The notes under the pieces: model-generated
Told to the model about the DNA's origin: nothing
The model's database searches: none
Seen by the model: only the letters and a program-made list of their open reading frames with translations
DNA from: Whalleya microplaca
Taxonomy: Eukaryota > Ascomycota > Sordariomycetes > Xylariales > Xylariaceae
Assembly: GCA_022497155.1 (NCBI GenBank)
Contig: MU385727.1
Span: 372,001-436,000 of the forward strand
DNA length: 64,000 bases
Direction of reading: 5' to 3'
Program-made: the position numbers and the translations under genes
In this document: positions 32,348-43,798 of the stretch, piece after piece
How the letters are laid out: each line of letters opens with the position of its first letter
Position numbering within the stretch: position 1 is the stretch's first letter

Positions 32348-34418
32348 CTTGACGGCAAACAGGTGAACGTTCTCGCAATGGAAGACACGGCCAGGGATCC
32401 TAATAGCTTGAATCAGGCAGACCTTACTTGGTTTTATATGACTTCGCAATATCGGGTCCATGTGGGAGCCGGCCCACGGTATCCACCAACCCAGAAGGCG
32501 TCAGCAGCGAAGGAATCGATCCCCATCCCTACCACTACCTTTTCCAGAACCCTTGTTTATTTGCAGCTCTGTGGTTGGATAGCCTATTACGATGGCCAGG
32601 GGAACATCCGCAAGTAAGTTGATCAATGTCACTATGTACACAATCAAGGCTGGGCTAGCGGACTGGGCGAGGTTGCTTTAGACCTAAAATTGAGGCGGAA
32701 CCATGTGCGGCGACCCGCGAACCTGGGAAAGAATTCCGAAAATAGACAACTAACATGGCGTCATCAGAGAATCACACCGTATCAAATACGGCGTAACGAA
32801 TATAGAACAATGCCCTAGCATAACAACTATCGACGGACAAATTGAGAACGAGACGAATAACATCATCGTCGGAATCACGGAAATTGGGATTAGATGGGTT
32901 TGCGGTGTGCTCCCGTGGGGCTTAATGCAGCTTCGCGAGCAGATCAACTAGTTCGGGCGCAGTGAGACATGTTTATCGGCGTAGTCGACGCCGTATAGTT
33001 TGATCATGATATCTAGAAAGTGGTAATTGAATACTCACTATTGGATGCTGTAACATGCGACGAGTCGTCCTAGCGGTAGCAAGTCCAGGAAAACTCGCAT
33101 TGCCCGTCTGAAATTGTAGCCGAGGCGGGCTAGGTCGCCCCTTTAGGACGATATGTCCAGGGGGTTGTTGTGAACCATCAAGACTTTTCAGCGTCGTCCG
33201 ATGCTCATCTTGTCTCCATATTCTCATGCCGGCGCCGGTCATTGTAAAAGTCGGTAGTATCACTTGAAACTCGACTGAATGTGGCAATGGACGAGAAAGG
33301 TTGCAATAGTGCGATGGGTCCAGGCATGTAAGAGCTAGGTAACGGTGAAGACGAAGCTAAAAGATCCTCAGAAAGGCAGCTCCAAGAGCCTGGGACGACC
33401 TGCATTAACAGTAAATCTTATTCCAATTAACAGGGCACCTTATTGCATCGTGCAGGGCGATCAACGGCGCCACTCTCAGCCACTTGGTCCCCCCTGTTCC
33501 CCCAAACTTTTTCCGAATTTCATATGCCAATCTCTTATTCAGCCGCATCCTCCTCCCGTCTCGATCTACATACAGGATCACGCAGATCGGTAAACCAAGA
33601 TATAGAATCTTAAGTGACCAGATCATCGTAAGACGTGTACTGATCCTTAAGAGAACACCCAGGCGAAAACGACCGCTTTTAGAACCTTTGTCAAGCAACT
33701 TTCCTGAACGAGCAAGTAGGGGTATCCCGCTGTTCCCCATCACATCCGGCCTGAGGTAGGGCGGTGTCGCTACAACCTTCGTGAAGGCGACGAACAACCT
33801 TCGGTGGGCGGTTGTCTGAGGATCCCGCACCACGGACATGTAGCACCGATTTTCCGTTGTGGAAATGACTATCGTGACCATGCAAAAGACGATGCAGACG
33901 ATGGAGATGCATCGTCGTTGAAGTTGAGTCGTTGCAGGTTTCCGGCGTTGACGCGTCGAGTTGGTGCGACCTCATAAAGACCCGAGACAAACCCCAAAGT
34001 CGGATCAAAAGCCGGCAATAGACAGAACTATTACTGCGTATCTCCTAATATTCCCCTTTCGCGTGCCTAATATTGTACGAATACGCACGCAGCCGATATG
34101 AGGCGTGGCTTCTTAGTCAGTATTACTCCGGCTCGGACCAATATTTCCGAGCATGCTGTGTTCTAGTATGTATAAACAAATGTATAAATCGTTCCCGCGT
34201 GAGGCACAGCGTATGCACATAATCATCTACCGACATAGGGGAACTTTTAGAGTTTGCGTCACCGTGGTAGATCGACATACATTGCAGAATAATCTTAAGC
34301 TAATAGTCGTTACACATGCCACCACACTAGTAACAATACTCCTGTGCCACCACTACACCAAATCCCGAGCGCCCAGTTATTTGAAAGTTTATTAACAAAA
34401 GTCAGCAGTCAGTAAACC
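32348..34418. other. intergenic
   Basis: No gene I can support in 2.1 kb. The longest frame (33405-33881, minus, 158 codons) has no domain, starts in the middle of an uninformative composition, and overlaps other frames of equal quality. Confidence 0.5.
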
Positions 34419-35882
34419 CTACAGGGTGGCATCTACTTCATCCACGATATGGATCTTGACACTACCATTCCCAACGTCAGCACACAAGTTAAACGCATCA
34501 AGTGCCTTCTCGAGCGGGAACTTGTGTGTCACCAGCATGTTCAGATCAAGTATACCACCACTAAGACATTGGATTGCCGCCGGCCATGTGTCTCTGTATC
34601 GGTTGATGAACTTGAGATTGATCTGTATTCGGCAAGGTTGTGTCAGCTCTTTTCATTGATCAATGGTGGCAAGTGGGGTTCCGTATGCGCGCTGATGACC
34701 TACCTCAGCAAGAGAGAGATGCATGAACGGGATGTTGTTCATGACCGGCTTACCAACGCCGATGACCATGAGAGTACCCCCTCTGCGCACGGAGAACGCA
34801 GCCGTGCATACGCTGCTCTCTACACCAGTGCACTCCATGACGGAGGCGGGTGCTGAGTACTCGTCGTCGCCATACAGCTTTCTGATCTCCTTCGCGTTCT
34901 CCGCGGGCGTCAGTTTGGGGCTGACCAGATATGTTTCGCACCGTGGGACAAGCTCCTTGGCAAACCTGAGACGCCCCGGATCGATATCCGTGATAACGAG
35001 CGGATGAGCGCCAGAAGCTCGCGCGGCTGCCAAGGCGACAAGGCCGATGGGTCCGGCCCCGCAGATCAACGATGGACAGCCCAGTCGCACATCGGCGCCC
35101 TTAATACCATGGAGAATCACACTGAGCGGCTCGAGGAGAGCCCCCTCAGTATAACTGAGGTTGTCCGGAATTCTGAAATACATGTTAGCCATATTTGTCC
35201 TCAGAATCAAGACTCGCATGGCCATGTATGACGAGCTGATCAAATCGCCACTTACTTGTATAACCACTTCGCTGGGTGGTTCTTATATCTCTGGATTGAT
35301 CCGGCATAGGGCCATATACCCGAGAACTTCACATCCTCGCAGAGGTTATATCGCCCTTCCCTACATAGGAAGCACTTTTCACATGGCTCCTGCGGCTCGA
35401 TGCCCACTCTATCTCCTAGAACCACAAATAGGTTAGTCAGTGGGCCAGCTGGAGCCTATAAAAGCTAGGCATAGACCGGCCACGGACGGACTCACCTGGC
35501 TTTAAACTTGTCACCCCTTCCCCGCACTTAAGCACGATACCGGCGGCTTCGTGACCCAAGATACAGTCGCCTTTTATTTCGAGAGACCCTATGCGCCCGG
35601 ATTTCCATAGATGCATATCCGATCTAAACAGGCGGGGTCAGATGTCAATATCTTAGAGTAGCTGGCCAGCGGATGTGTAAGTGAAACTCACCCACATATG
35701 CCCGAACATTTTATCTGCAGAGTTACCTCTCCGGGTTCCGGCTCGTGAATAGGAGCGTCGATCAGCTTTAACTGATGGTCTGCGGTGACTTGGAGGGACG
35801 GGTTCTTAAAACCCGATGCGTCTCCGTTAGTGTGACCATTGGTGTGGCCATTGATGTGGCCATTTGTGTGGACGCCGTTCAT
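34419..35882 (-). CDS. L-arabinitol 4-dehydrogenase-like polyol dehydrogenase
   Basis: Five exons: 35882-35692, 35623-35496, 35415-35256, 35172-34704 and 34622-34419; phases agree, 383 aa. It is a zinc MDR of the sorbitol/xylitol/arabinitol dehydrogenase group: SGICGSDMHLWKSGRIG and ILGHEAAG (catalytic zinc site), GDRVGIEPQEPCEKCFLC with REGRYNLC (four structural-zinc Cys), LLEPLSVILHGI, and ICGAGPIGLVALAAA with VITDIDPGRLRFAKE (NAD+ site; the Asp after VIT favours NAD+). FINRYRDTWPAAI and LVTHKFPLEKALDAF complete the C-terminus. Such enzymes oxidise L-arabinitol to L-xylulose or related steps of pentose use in the cytosol. The N-terminus has an unusual His-Thr-Asn-Gly repeat before the domain. 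Which polyol is used is not decided by the sequence. Confidence 0.9.
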
Positions 35883-38800
35883 GACTGTGATACTTATGTC
35901 CTATATCTAGGTTGTTTCAAGACCGCCGTGTTCCGTCACACAATGTAATGATAGAAACAGTTTTCCTTATATATATATCGACGACAAAGCAACTTCTAAC
36001 GTGAGAAGCAGAATGTAAAGCACCTGGTTGGACGGAACCTTCGACTTAGATATATATACGTAGAATCGAAGAAATATCTGTTTGTTTTTCGAGACCGGCC
36101 GACTTACACGAGTAACGGATTGCCCGATGCGGCTATCCGGTGAAGGACCACGACGATGAGTCCTCTCGCACCTATCACCGCGCACGCTTCACTGCAGCCC
36201 AATGCGGAGCAGGTCCAAAACCCCAGTTTCCCTATTATATTCCCGGGTCTCGACTTTATCACGCAGCCTGGTTCGTCGACGAATGGCAGAAATCCCCTTT
36301 CGTTTTCCATTCCCCTGCTCGCATGCATTATCTGCCTGTCAGGCCCATCCCCGCATCTGCGCTTGTCTCTCTGGTATGCATAATCCTACATTGACCATGC
36401 ATTACGACCGCCGTTCATCTGCACCGATTCGCTCATTCGTTCGTTCTAGGACGAAAGCAGAACGTAGAACAGACAGAACCGGAGATTTGAAGTTCTGCTC
36501 GCGCACAAGACGAGCTCAGGGTGCGATCGAAAGAACCTCTTTCCCGGATTTGGTAATAACACATACGAACGGCCGTGTGTGATTCGCTTCGCCCCCGCTG
36601 CGGAAGTTACAACCTCGAGTCGTATTCATTACTTGCTATCCGCTGGCTTCGTGTCTGGAATAGGTACCTCCGCATCCTGCAACGCCGCTCCATTCCCAAT
36701 GCCAAGCGAACTCGGGAAATATGTACGTCTCGCGCAGTAATCTTGAGGGGGATGAGATAGATTACAATGATCCACAGACGGCAACGGAACCAGCCGCGAG
36801 CCACGAAGTAGGCTAGCTGATCGCTGGATACAACGCCGGATTGCTTAACTTACGATGCTTTACATGTACATCTCGATACCAAGATCTCGCCTAATAAGTC
36901 CCGGATAGACTATCGGATAGACTAATCTAGCAAAGTGCCCATGTACGTATAACAGGGCCTTCGAATAACTTCTTGACCGGGATCGACGGCATGATGCCGA
37001 GAGATGAACCTCTGGGTCCCAGATCTCGTGATTTGAGGGTGGCGCTGCTTGTTAGTGGTAATGGTCTACAGTAGTAGTCGCAGCAGTCGGTGGCGGGAAC
37101 AGCCGCTCCGCATGCACGCACGTGGCGGGACAACGTTGGACGGCTTGCCTGACCGGCACCAGAGTGCCCAGCCTGGATAGGTTACACCATCACCGTGCTG
37201 CTCTCGTGACTTATGGGTTTCCCATCGCAGACCCTATATTAGACGCCTTTAAGACGGCGCGCCGAGAAAAAACCTGAGTAAAGTCTTGCATGAACGCTTT
37301 GATGAGCGACACGGAGATGCGTTGTGAAATACCTCACGCGACAGAAAGTCTTCGGCATAGCATGGCTACCATCGGTTGGTTCAGCGGGCGCGTCGCGGCG
37401 CGTCATGCTGTGGCGAAAAGAAGTGAGGAGGTCGCTTCGTCCGCTCGAGCGGAGTCCAGTAGCTACATACACCTTGAGGCTATCGGCAGATGAATGATCG
37501 ACTGGAGCGCCAAAGCGTGGCTTTCGTCATAAAAGACAGTGTTTCCAAGACACGTTTCGACTCCTCACAGGCAGGCTGTAGAGATAGAACCGTCGATCGG
37601 CAGAAGTTGATATCGCGCCATCCCAGAGCGACGTTAAGTAAACAGGATTCACGAGATCGCGTGATAACGACACGGGCATTAGGACCGCAATCATGCAACG
37701 ACCGGCTCAAGTGACTTCGACGAAGATGACACGTGCATTCAACGGAGAGCAAACACAGCTGCCCGGGAGCAGACGGCCTTCTTGAAAGGCCGCCATAAAT
37801 CTCGGAGAGCCAAGCATTAAACCACCCGACCTGACAAGGAGCCAAGAGACAGCTAGGTCTATAGTAAAGAGACGGCATCTATCATCGGAGAATTGAAGGA
37901 AGGAAACAGACCGCGAGATTCTCACCATTGAACTCAAATCGACGAGAGATAATGCAATGGGCATCTCGTATGTTCGTGCTATATTATCACAGAACCGGCG
38001 CCGTTTTCGGAGATACTTCCGACTCCGTGCACGCCAATGCGATGCACATACCGTGTTCATGGAGTGCGTCACCGGTCCAATCAACCCTGGCCCATCAGCT
38101 CATGCTGCATGCTGCCAACGATAGGCTGAGAATGCGGAGATAAGGCAGGCTGGCGCTCGGCAGTGGTTGCACTCCGCAGCTGTTCTTGAAACGACAACGA
38201 AGGCTACCCAAGCATCATAATTGACGTTATGCGCTGACTCATGATTGATCAATTGTCCTGGATACAGTACCTGTTGGCATGAAAGGAGGACCTCTATTAG
38301 ACACGTCACCATGGGTACCATTCGCTTGCGAGCCGAGACTATCAATGCCCTGCTAAATGACAATCCTCAACTGAACTTGTTCACCAAGCGGTCTACTCAG
38401 TCGCGGCACGAGTATGCTGGAGTTGACGACACCCTAAGGCACCGGAATTAGCTTTGTATCCAGCTTAATTTGTCTTTATGAGCACATGCTGTGTAGAAAT
38501 TAAATCTCGTCTCCGAAACATCGAGACAATGATGAAGAGGTGGTCGATTTTTAGGCCCCGTCCCCTTTTCGGTCGCCACGAAGAAAGAAAAAGGGAGCCT
38601 ATAGTCGATTAACAGAGCTCGAAAGGTCTAGACGAGGTGATATATAGTTAAATACGAAAAGCCTAAGATAGAGCGAGATGTATGGGCGACAGAGACCATG
38701 CTTGGATGGAAGTTCACCCCGAATCCAGTTCATACATGGTGCTCGACATGGTGCTCGACATGGTGCTCGACATGGTTCTCGACATGGTGCTCGACATTGT

Positions 38801-40281
38801 CCACAGTAATATCACACTCTGATGATGCCGCATATCACGGCTCGTCATACACCACAGCGGCAAAGGCCTATTCCCGTTAGACTGGACGACTTAGAGAAGT
38901 ACTCATTAGTAACCAACCCAGAAGACTATATGCGGCGGACTTTTCGATTATAACAAGGTGTTGAACTTCAGCGCAGAACACAACACGATACTCTTAGGGG
39001 GATACTCATTGGACATCATCGATAAAGTATGATTTGGCAGTCGAAATGTATTGCTAGATCATATGTAAGATCTGGTGTGTTGCCCAGAAGATGAATGATT
39101 GATTTACCGGAAGATGCTGGGCAGAACGCCTTGCTATTTAGAGCCAAATGATAAGCTGTGCCAAAGGCAATTCAGGCGACTGTCTACTAGTCGGGCTCAC
39201 GGTGTCTAACACCACACGTCGTAGCCACCGCAAGCGACCTGGTTATGTCGGCGCCCTAGACTATCGACGGATAGTTGGATACTTAGCTGAGGTAGGAATC
39301 AGATTGAAGTGTGTATTGACGATGGAGGTGTGCCCTACATGTTGGTCTGGCCATCAAAACTTTCTTGCATAGGTACTTACTTGTACTCTTAGTGCTGGTT
39401 TGCACCTTCCACACGACGTACCTGCCTACCGTCAACCTATAGATGTCCATATGCTTCATTGGTACCTTCCTGGGTAGTGTTAAATGGGTCCGTACAGCTT
39501 CCAAACATCTGCACGTGATCTATAAACAGTTGTATATCGTATAGATAATCAGACGACGGCGAAAAGGTAGGGGGCGCAGAGGTGTATAGGCTCAGATGGC
39601 TCGAGCCTGGAATATATCAGGATTTCAGGATGCGATGAAAACCGATGCCATTGTTGGAGAGGTGAACTAGGTAGGTATTCGGATCAGATATTCGTAAAAT
39701 AGAGTTAAATTCTGCTAGCTTTGATAGATATATGATGGGAATGCTTGCAAAGCCAAGGGGGTGGGAAAAGGGGTGAACAATGAAGGACCACAAAGTGAAT
39801 GCAATTAGTGCTGTCAGAAATGGAACCAAATCACTTTATTAATCCAGACCAACGACTGTAAGGGGGCATGCAAATGCCCTACCTGAGTTGGTGATCGTCA
39901 CTGCAGAGGACACAAGCAAATCACGAGGCGGAACGAGGAGGCAAGATGCAATGTCAGAAGTAATGTTTTTCGCGATTGCCATAGGCTGCATGATCTTCGT
40001 AATTCATCTAGCTGCCCTGAACTAATGTCCTTGAAATCCCTAGCTTAACTAAGATACGGTTAGCCGATTGGAGTTTGTGAAGTGAGGTCGGGTGAAGTTG
40101 GGAGAAGCTTACCTGCTTTGATTGCCGAATTCCGTGCCGTAGAAACCCATTTAGCCATAGGCCCGCGAAGTCTGTTCCATTTTCCACCGAAAGAAATCTC
40201 AACGCAACCCCTTACCCTGGTCTCTAGTGTACGAGGACATAAGACCTAATCCTCCAGCATCAACGATAACCTCCTGGATCA
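35883..40281. other. 4.4-kb region without a recognisable gene
   Basis: Many short overlapping frames on both strands, none with domain, signal peptide or splice-consistent partner. Base composition is mixed. The only structured element I see is the 12-bp tandem repeat at 38734-38798. Could be old, mutated repeats or long regulatory DNA. Confidence 0.5.
38734..38798. repeat. 12-bp tandem repeat, five copies
   Basis: Unit ACATGGTGCTCG, five copies with one substitution in the fourth, plus a partial copy ACATT. Read on the plus strand it gives Trp-Cys-Ser-Thr repeats in a short frame that I do not consider a gene. Confidence 0.9.
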
Positions 40282-41123
40282 TTATCCCTTCTTGACGTAG
40301 TGTCCGGATGTATTATTCGGAAATGCACCAGCAGCTCTGTTGAGGCTACGTAGAGCGTCCGGAAGAGAGCCGTCTTGGAGAGTCTCGATGTACTCGTCGA
40401 TAATGGACAGATCATCCAAGTCCTGCGACCGGGTGCGGGTCAACCAGTACTCGAAAGGTCCTCCTATATGAAATCACAGTTAGCTATCTGCCAAACATTA
40501 TCACAGGCAAGCATGAACGTACGGTTCTGTGCCAGGGCTTCGCCAAGCTCCTTGCATCGCACCTCGGGTATGTGCTCGGTGTGCATATCGAGGAAGTGGT
40601 TGAACATCTTCGAGATATCCTTCAGCGGCCACTTGCACGGCGCACTAGGCACGCGATTGGGTCCGGCATCCAGATATTTCTGAGAGGTGCAGAGGCGGCA
40701 CTTCCAATAGCCGAGGCGCTGCACGGAGGTGGTGGCGGCGCCGTCGACTTCCATGGTGTCCTCCTCGTCGCTTTCCGTCTTGCTCAGGCGCGGTCTCTTG
40801 GCTCCGGCGCCTCTGGGCGTGCTGGCCTTGTAGCTGGCTGCGAAAGGCGCATGGCTCCTAGCCTGAGCATTCAACTGCTCGATGCGGTGCTGGCAGTGGC
40901 GGATGTTGTGGCCGCAGTCCAGGATGCGGATCTGGAGAGTTCTTGTCTCCTGAGGGGTGAGGTTCTCAGCGCTGGCGAGCTGATTTCGGCAGAAGTCTAG
41001 ATCGTAGCGATATGCGCTAATATCCTCGTGCATCTGACGGCGCGTGATCTCGTTCAGATCGCTGGTTTCATAGTTCAGCGAGCGAGAATCAGCCGAACCA
41101 TTGGCTGAGACATTAGGTGGCAT
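40282..41123 (-). CDS. conserved-looking protein of unknown function, Cys/His-rich
   Basis: Two exons, 41123-40523 and 40463-40282, joined in phase 1 across a 59-base intron (GTACGT...ATATAG); 260 aa. The N-terminal part is helical (LNEITRRQMHEDISAYRYDL, DFCRNQLASAENLTPQETRT), followed by a basic/acidic linker (AKRPRLSKTESDEEDTMEVD) that looks like a nuclear-localisation signal. A candidate zinc site follows at about residues 140-185: WKCRLC, then PCKWPLKDISKMFNHFLDMH with TEH. The C-terminal exon is GPFEYWLTRTRSQDLDDLSI and similar. I do not recognise the family; a nuclear zinc-binding protein is an inference. Confidence 0.75.
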
Positions 41124-43798
41124 GACTCCAGCAGGAAACTGATTTGAGACGTTAGTTTAATGCTATAATGGTCATAACCTACACTATGATGATGAAGATA
41201 AAATTGGGTGCGGGAACCATTCTTGCATCGACGACAAACAAAGAAAGAGCAAGAAATGAGCTACCTCGAAGAGCCGATTGAGATCTGGCATGAGCGGCCG
41301 ACCCTTATTTTGGTGTTGGCGGGACATTAGGAATGATGACGAAGGAGTACACAGGGAAAGTGAAAATGAGAATGAGATTGATTACCTCAGGTGCGAGTCC
41401 TGTAATGTGGAAGATTGTGTAGGTGGTGCGTATATGGAGATGGGTGCAGTCACGCAGTATCTCGGTACCTTGGGCAGTTTAAAGCATCTAGGTTTTTAAG
41501 AAAAGACCAAGGGCATTTACGGAGAAAAAAAAGTCACGGTGAAAGAAAGAAATTGAGATCAGACTGAAAGTGTCATCTACTGATTGTATGTAAAAGATTG
41601 AATCAGAGGGACGAAGAGAAAGAAAGAAAAAAAAAGTTGGGAAGAAAAAAAAAGAAAGAAAAAAAAAAAAAAAGGAAAAATTTTCAAGTCCAATAAGTCC
41701 AATGACCTTTCCCATAGCTTACCACATTCTAATCTCTCAACTCTAGTGTATTGCAGACCTCGGAATCTGATAAAGAATTCCACTTCTAGGGAAACAACAG
41801 TAGGATTCTGCAGCTGCTTCCAGCATTCGTGGTTGAATCATAAGTTCAACATGGTGAAGTTGAAAGGGGATCTGCTTGCGGCTCAGGGTACAAGCAGAAA
41901 AGACAAAGCCTGTGGTCCAATAGCGTTAGTCTATTTTCAGCCCAAGCAGGAGCCCCACTAAGATATCCTGTTACAGAAGGTGCACAGTGAATATTACCAC
42001 TAATCTCTGTTTCATACGGTACATCATTTTGCACTGACGACTATATACCTACATCACGAGTCCATTCTCTGAAGTGTCTTATATTGCTAGCATGCCAATG
42101 TCTTGCGAGTGTTTGTGACAGCTTTAAATACACATAGATGCTACGAATGACATTGAACGGAAGACAGAAGGAATCAATTGCATCCACCAAGGGATAGCAT
42201 CAACTCTATCGTTGAACAAGATTCACAGGAGTATGTATAAATACTCGCTTTCTGGTAAGCCAAACCTACCTTATCCTATCAGTGATATATATAGTCATTG
42301 CCTATATGTATCTCATATGTAGCCCGGTGAATACTCTAAGAGTTTGTTGATTTGTATGAAGGATTTCAGCAAACGCTCATCAACTTCGAATAACTTCAAA
42401 TTAGCGAGTAGTACATGTATTAATAAGTATAACAATCAAACATGGTGATTCATGATGTGGATTGTCCTGTTTGCTACATGTACATGCCGATAACGACTTT
42501 GATTTCACAGACTATGGCATCTCTCAAAGTCCATGCTCCAGTTGAGAGTACCTTCTGCCGGAGTCCGAAAACCCCAAGTGGATTGCCTGTTAGCAACAAG
42601 ATATATCGGGAGGTCGGCTGTTCATTGCTTTAGGAGACATGTTCCCAGAGCCTCCATAGTTTGATCCGAAGATGATATCATTCCCAATTGACATACAATC
42701 AAATCAGTACATGTACACGTAAGCTAGCACTGACCACAGTATCCTAGCGTTCTCAGGTTCTTCCATTCCAGCAGTTTGATATTGTGCAAAGGTGTGTTGC
42801 AACTATGTGACCAAATGACTGATCTCGGAGGATGACTACGGCCTTTACTCTTCTCGTCGCCGGCCGGGTTACTGTAATCTGCGAAAACAACTCAATTTAG
42901 GATTGCCGAAGTCATAAAAAAAAGCGGACGATTGGAATTCGTAACTGCTTCTTGACATATTATATGTATGCGTCCTGGTGAAATTCCGAGCATCTCTAGC
43001 ACGTGTGATGGTATCGCTACATATGTAAGTGCCGAACCAACTCCGAATCTGGGGTAAGCCATCTGCCAACAGTACTTAAGCAGCGGCAATGCCATTTCGA
43101 AGTAGTAAAATATCCATACTACAATTGATTGTTGTCCATATCGACGGTGAGAGGTATTATGGTAATACGAGCTGGGTGTTCCATAAGAATTACCCACGGG
43201 AAGAGTACCATGACCTTGATGTCATGTAATTGAATTATTCCGTACTACCGACATAATCATAGTTAGATTGTAGTTTAACGGTATGAAAGTGAGAGAATGA
43301 AGTTGAATGAGAATACATAACAAGAGCTTTGGTAAACTCATTAAACCCATATGAACTTATGAAGCAGAGGGATAACTGTGGTGGGTGCATGACAGTGAGG
43401 TTGAGGATGATGCCCCACTATACAAATTAGATGCAGGTGGTCGTTGCTCCCTGGCAACCAGCCACCTCCCTAGATCCACTGTAAATGGTTAGGCTGTCAG
43501 GGCTGTTAGGGCAAGCTTCCCTGCTTCCCCATTTTGTCTCAGCTTGCCAAGTTGCCAGGCTTGCTCAGTCTGTCTGTCTGTCTTCCAGACTCCAACTCAC
43601 TAATAATAAAATAAACGCTAGGCGGTAGGCAGCCAGGGGCTATCGAGCTTCATAATAACACACGACCATTATTACTCGAGACGCGTCTAACCTACGTACA
43701 CCACTTCTTTCTTTCTTTTATTAGGTTGTCTCCCATTGCATCATCCCTTCCCATCCCCTCGTTTTGCCAGCTCTCATCCGGTCAATTGACTGTGGAAT
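41124..43798. other. intergenic with A-rich tract
   Basis: No gene seen in 2.7 kb. An A/G-rich tract at about 41624-41687, including a 15-A run, makes artificial Phe-rich frames on the minus strand. The 43.4-43.79 kb segment is the CT-rich promoter flank of the kinesin gene (TCTGTCTGTCTGTC near 43569, CTTTCTTTCTTTTA near 43707). Confidence 0.55.

Noticed and set aside
33405..33881. 158-codon minus-strand frame between the copper oxidase and polyol dehydrogenase
   Set aside because: No domain, no splice signals with partners, overlapping frames of similar quality on the other strand.
37480..38363. Several overlapping 60-130 codon frames
   Set aside because: High Arg/Ser content on both strands, no start context or homology; typical of random open frames.
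38698..38880. Trp-Cys-Ser-Thr repeat peptide
   Set aside because: Direct translation of the 12-bp tandem repeat; no flanking coding signal.
41488..41783. Phe-rich frames on the minus strand, apparently transmembrane
   Set aside because: They translate an A-rich simple-sequence tract; not protein-like.
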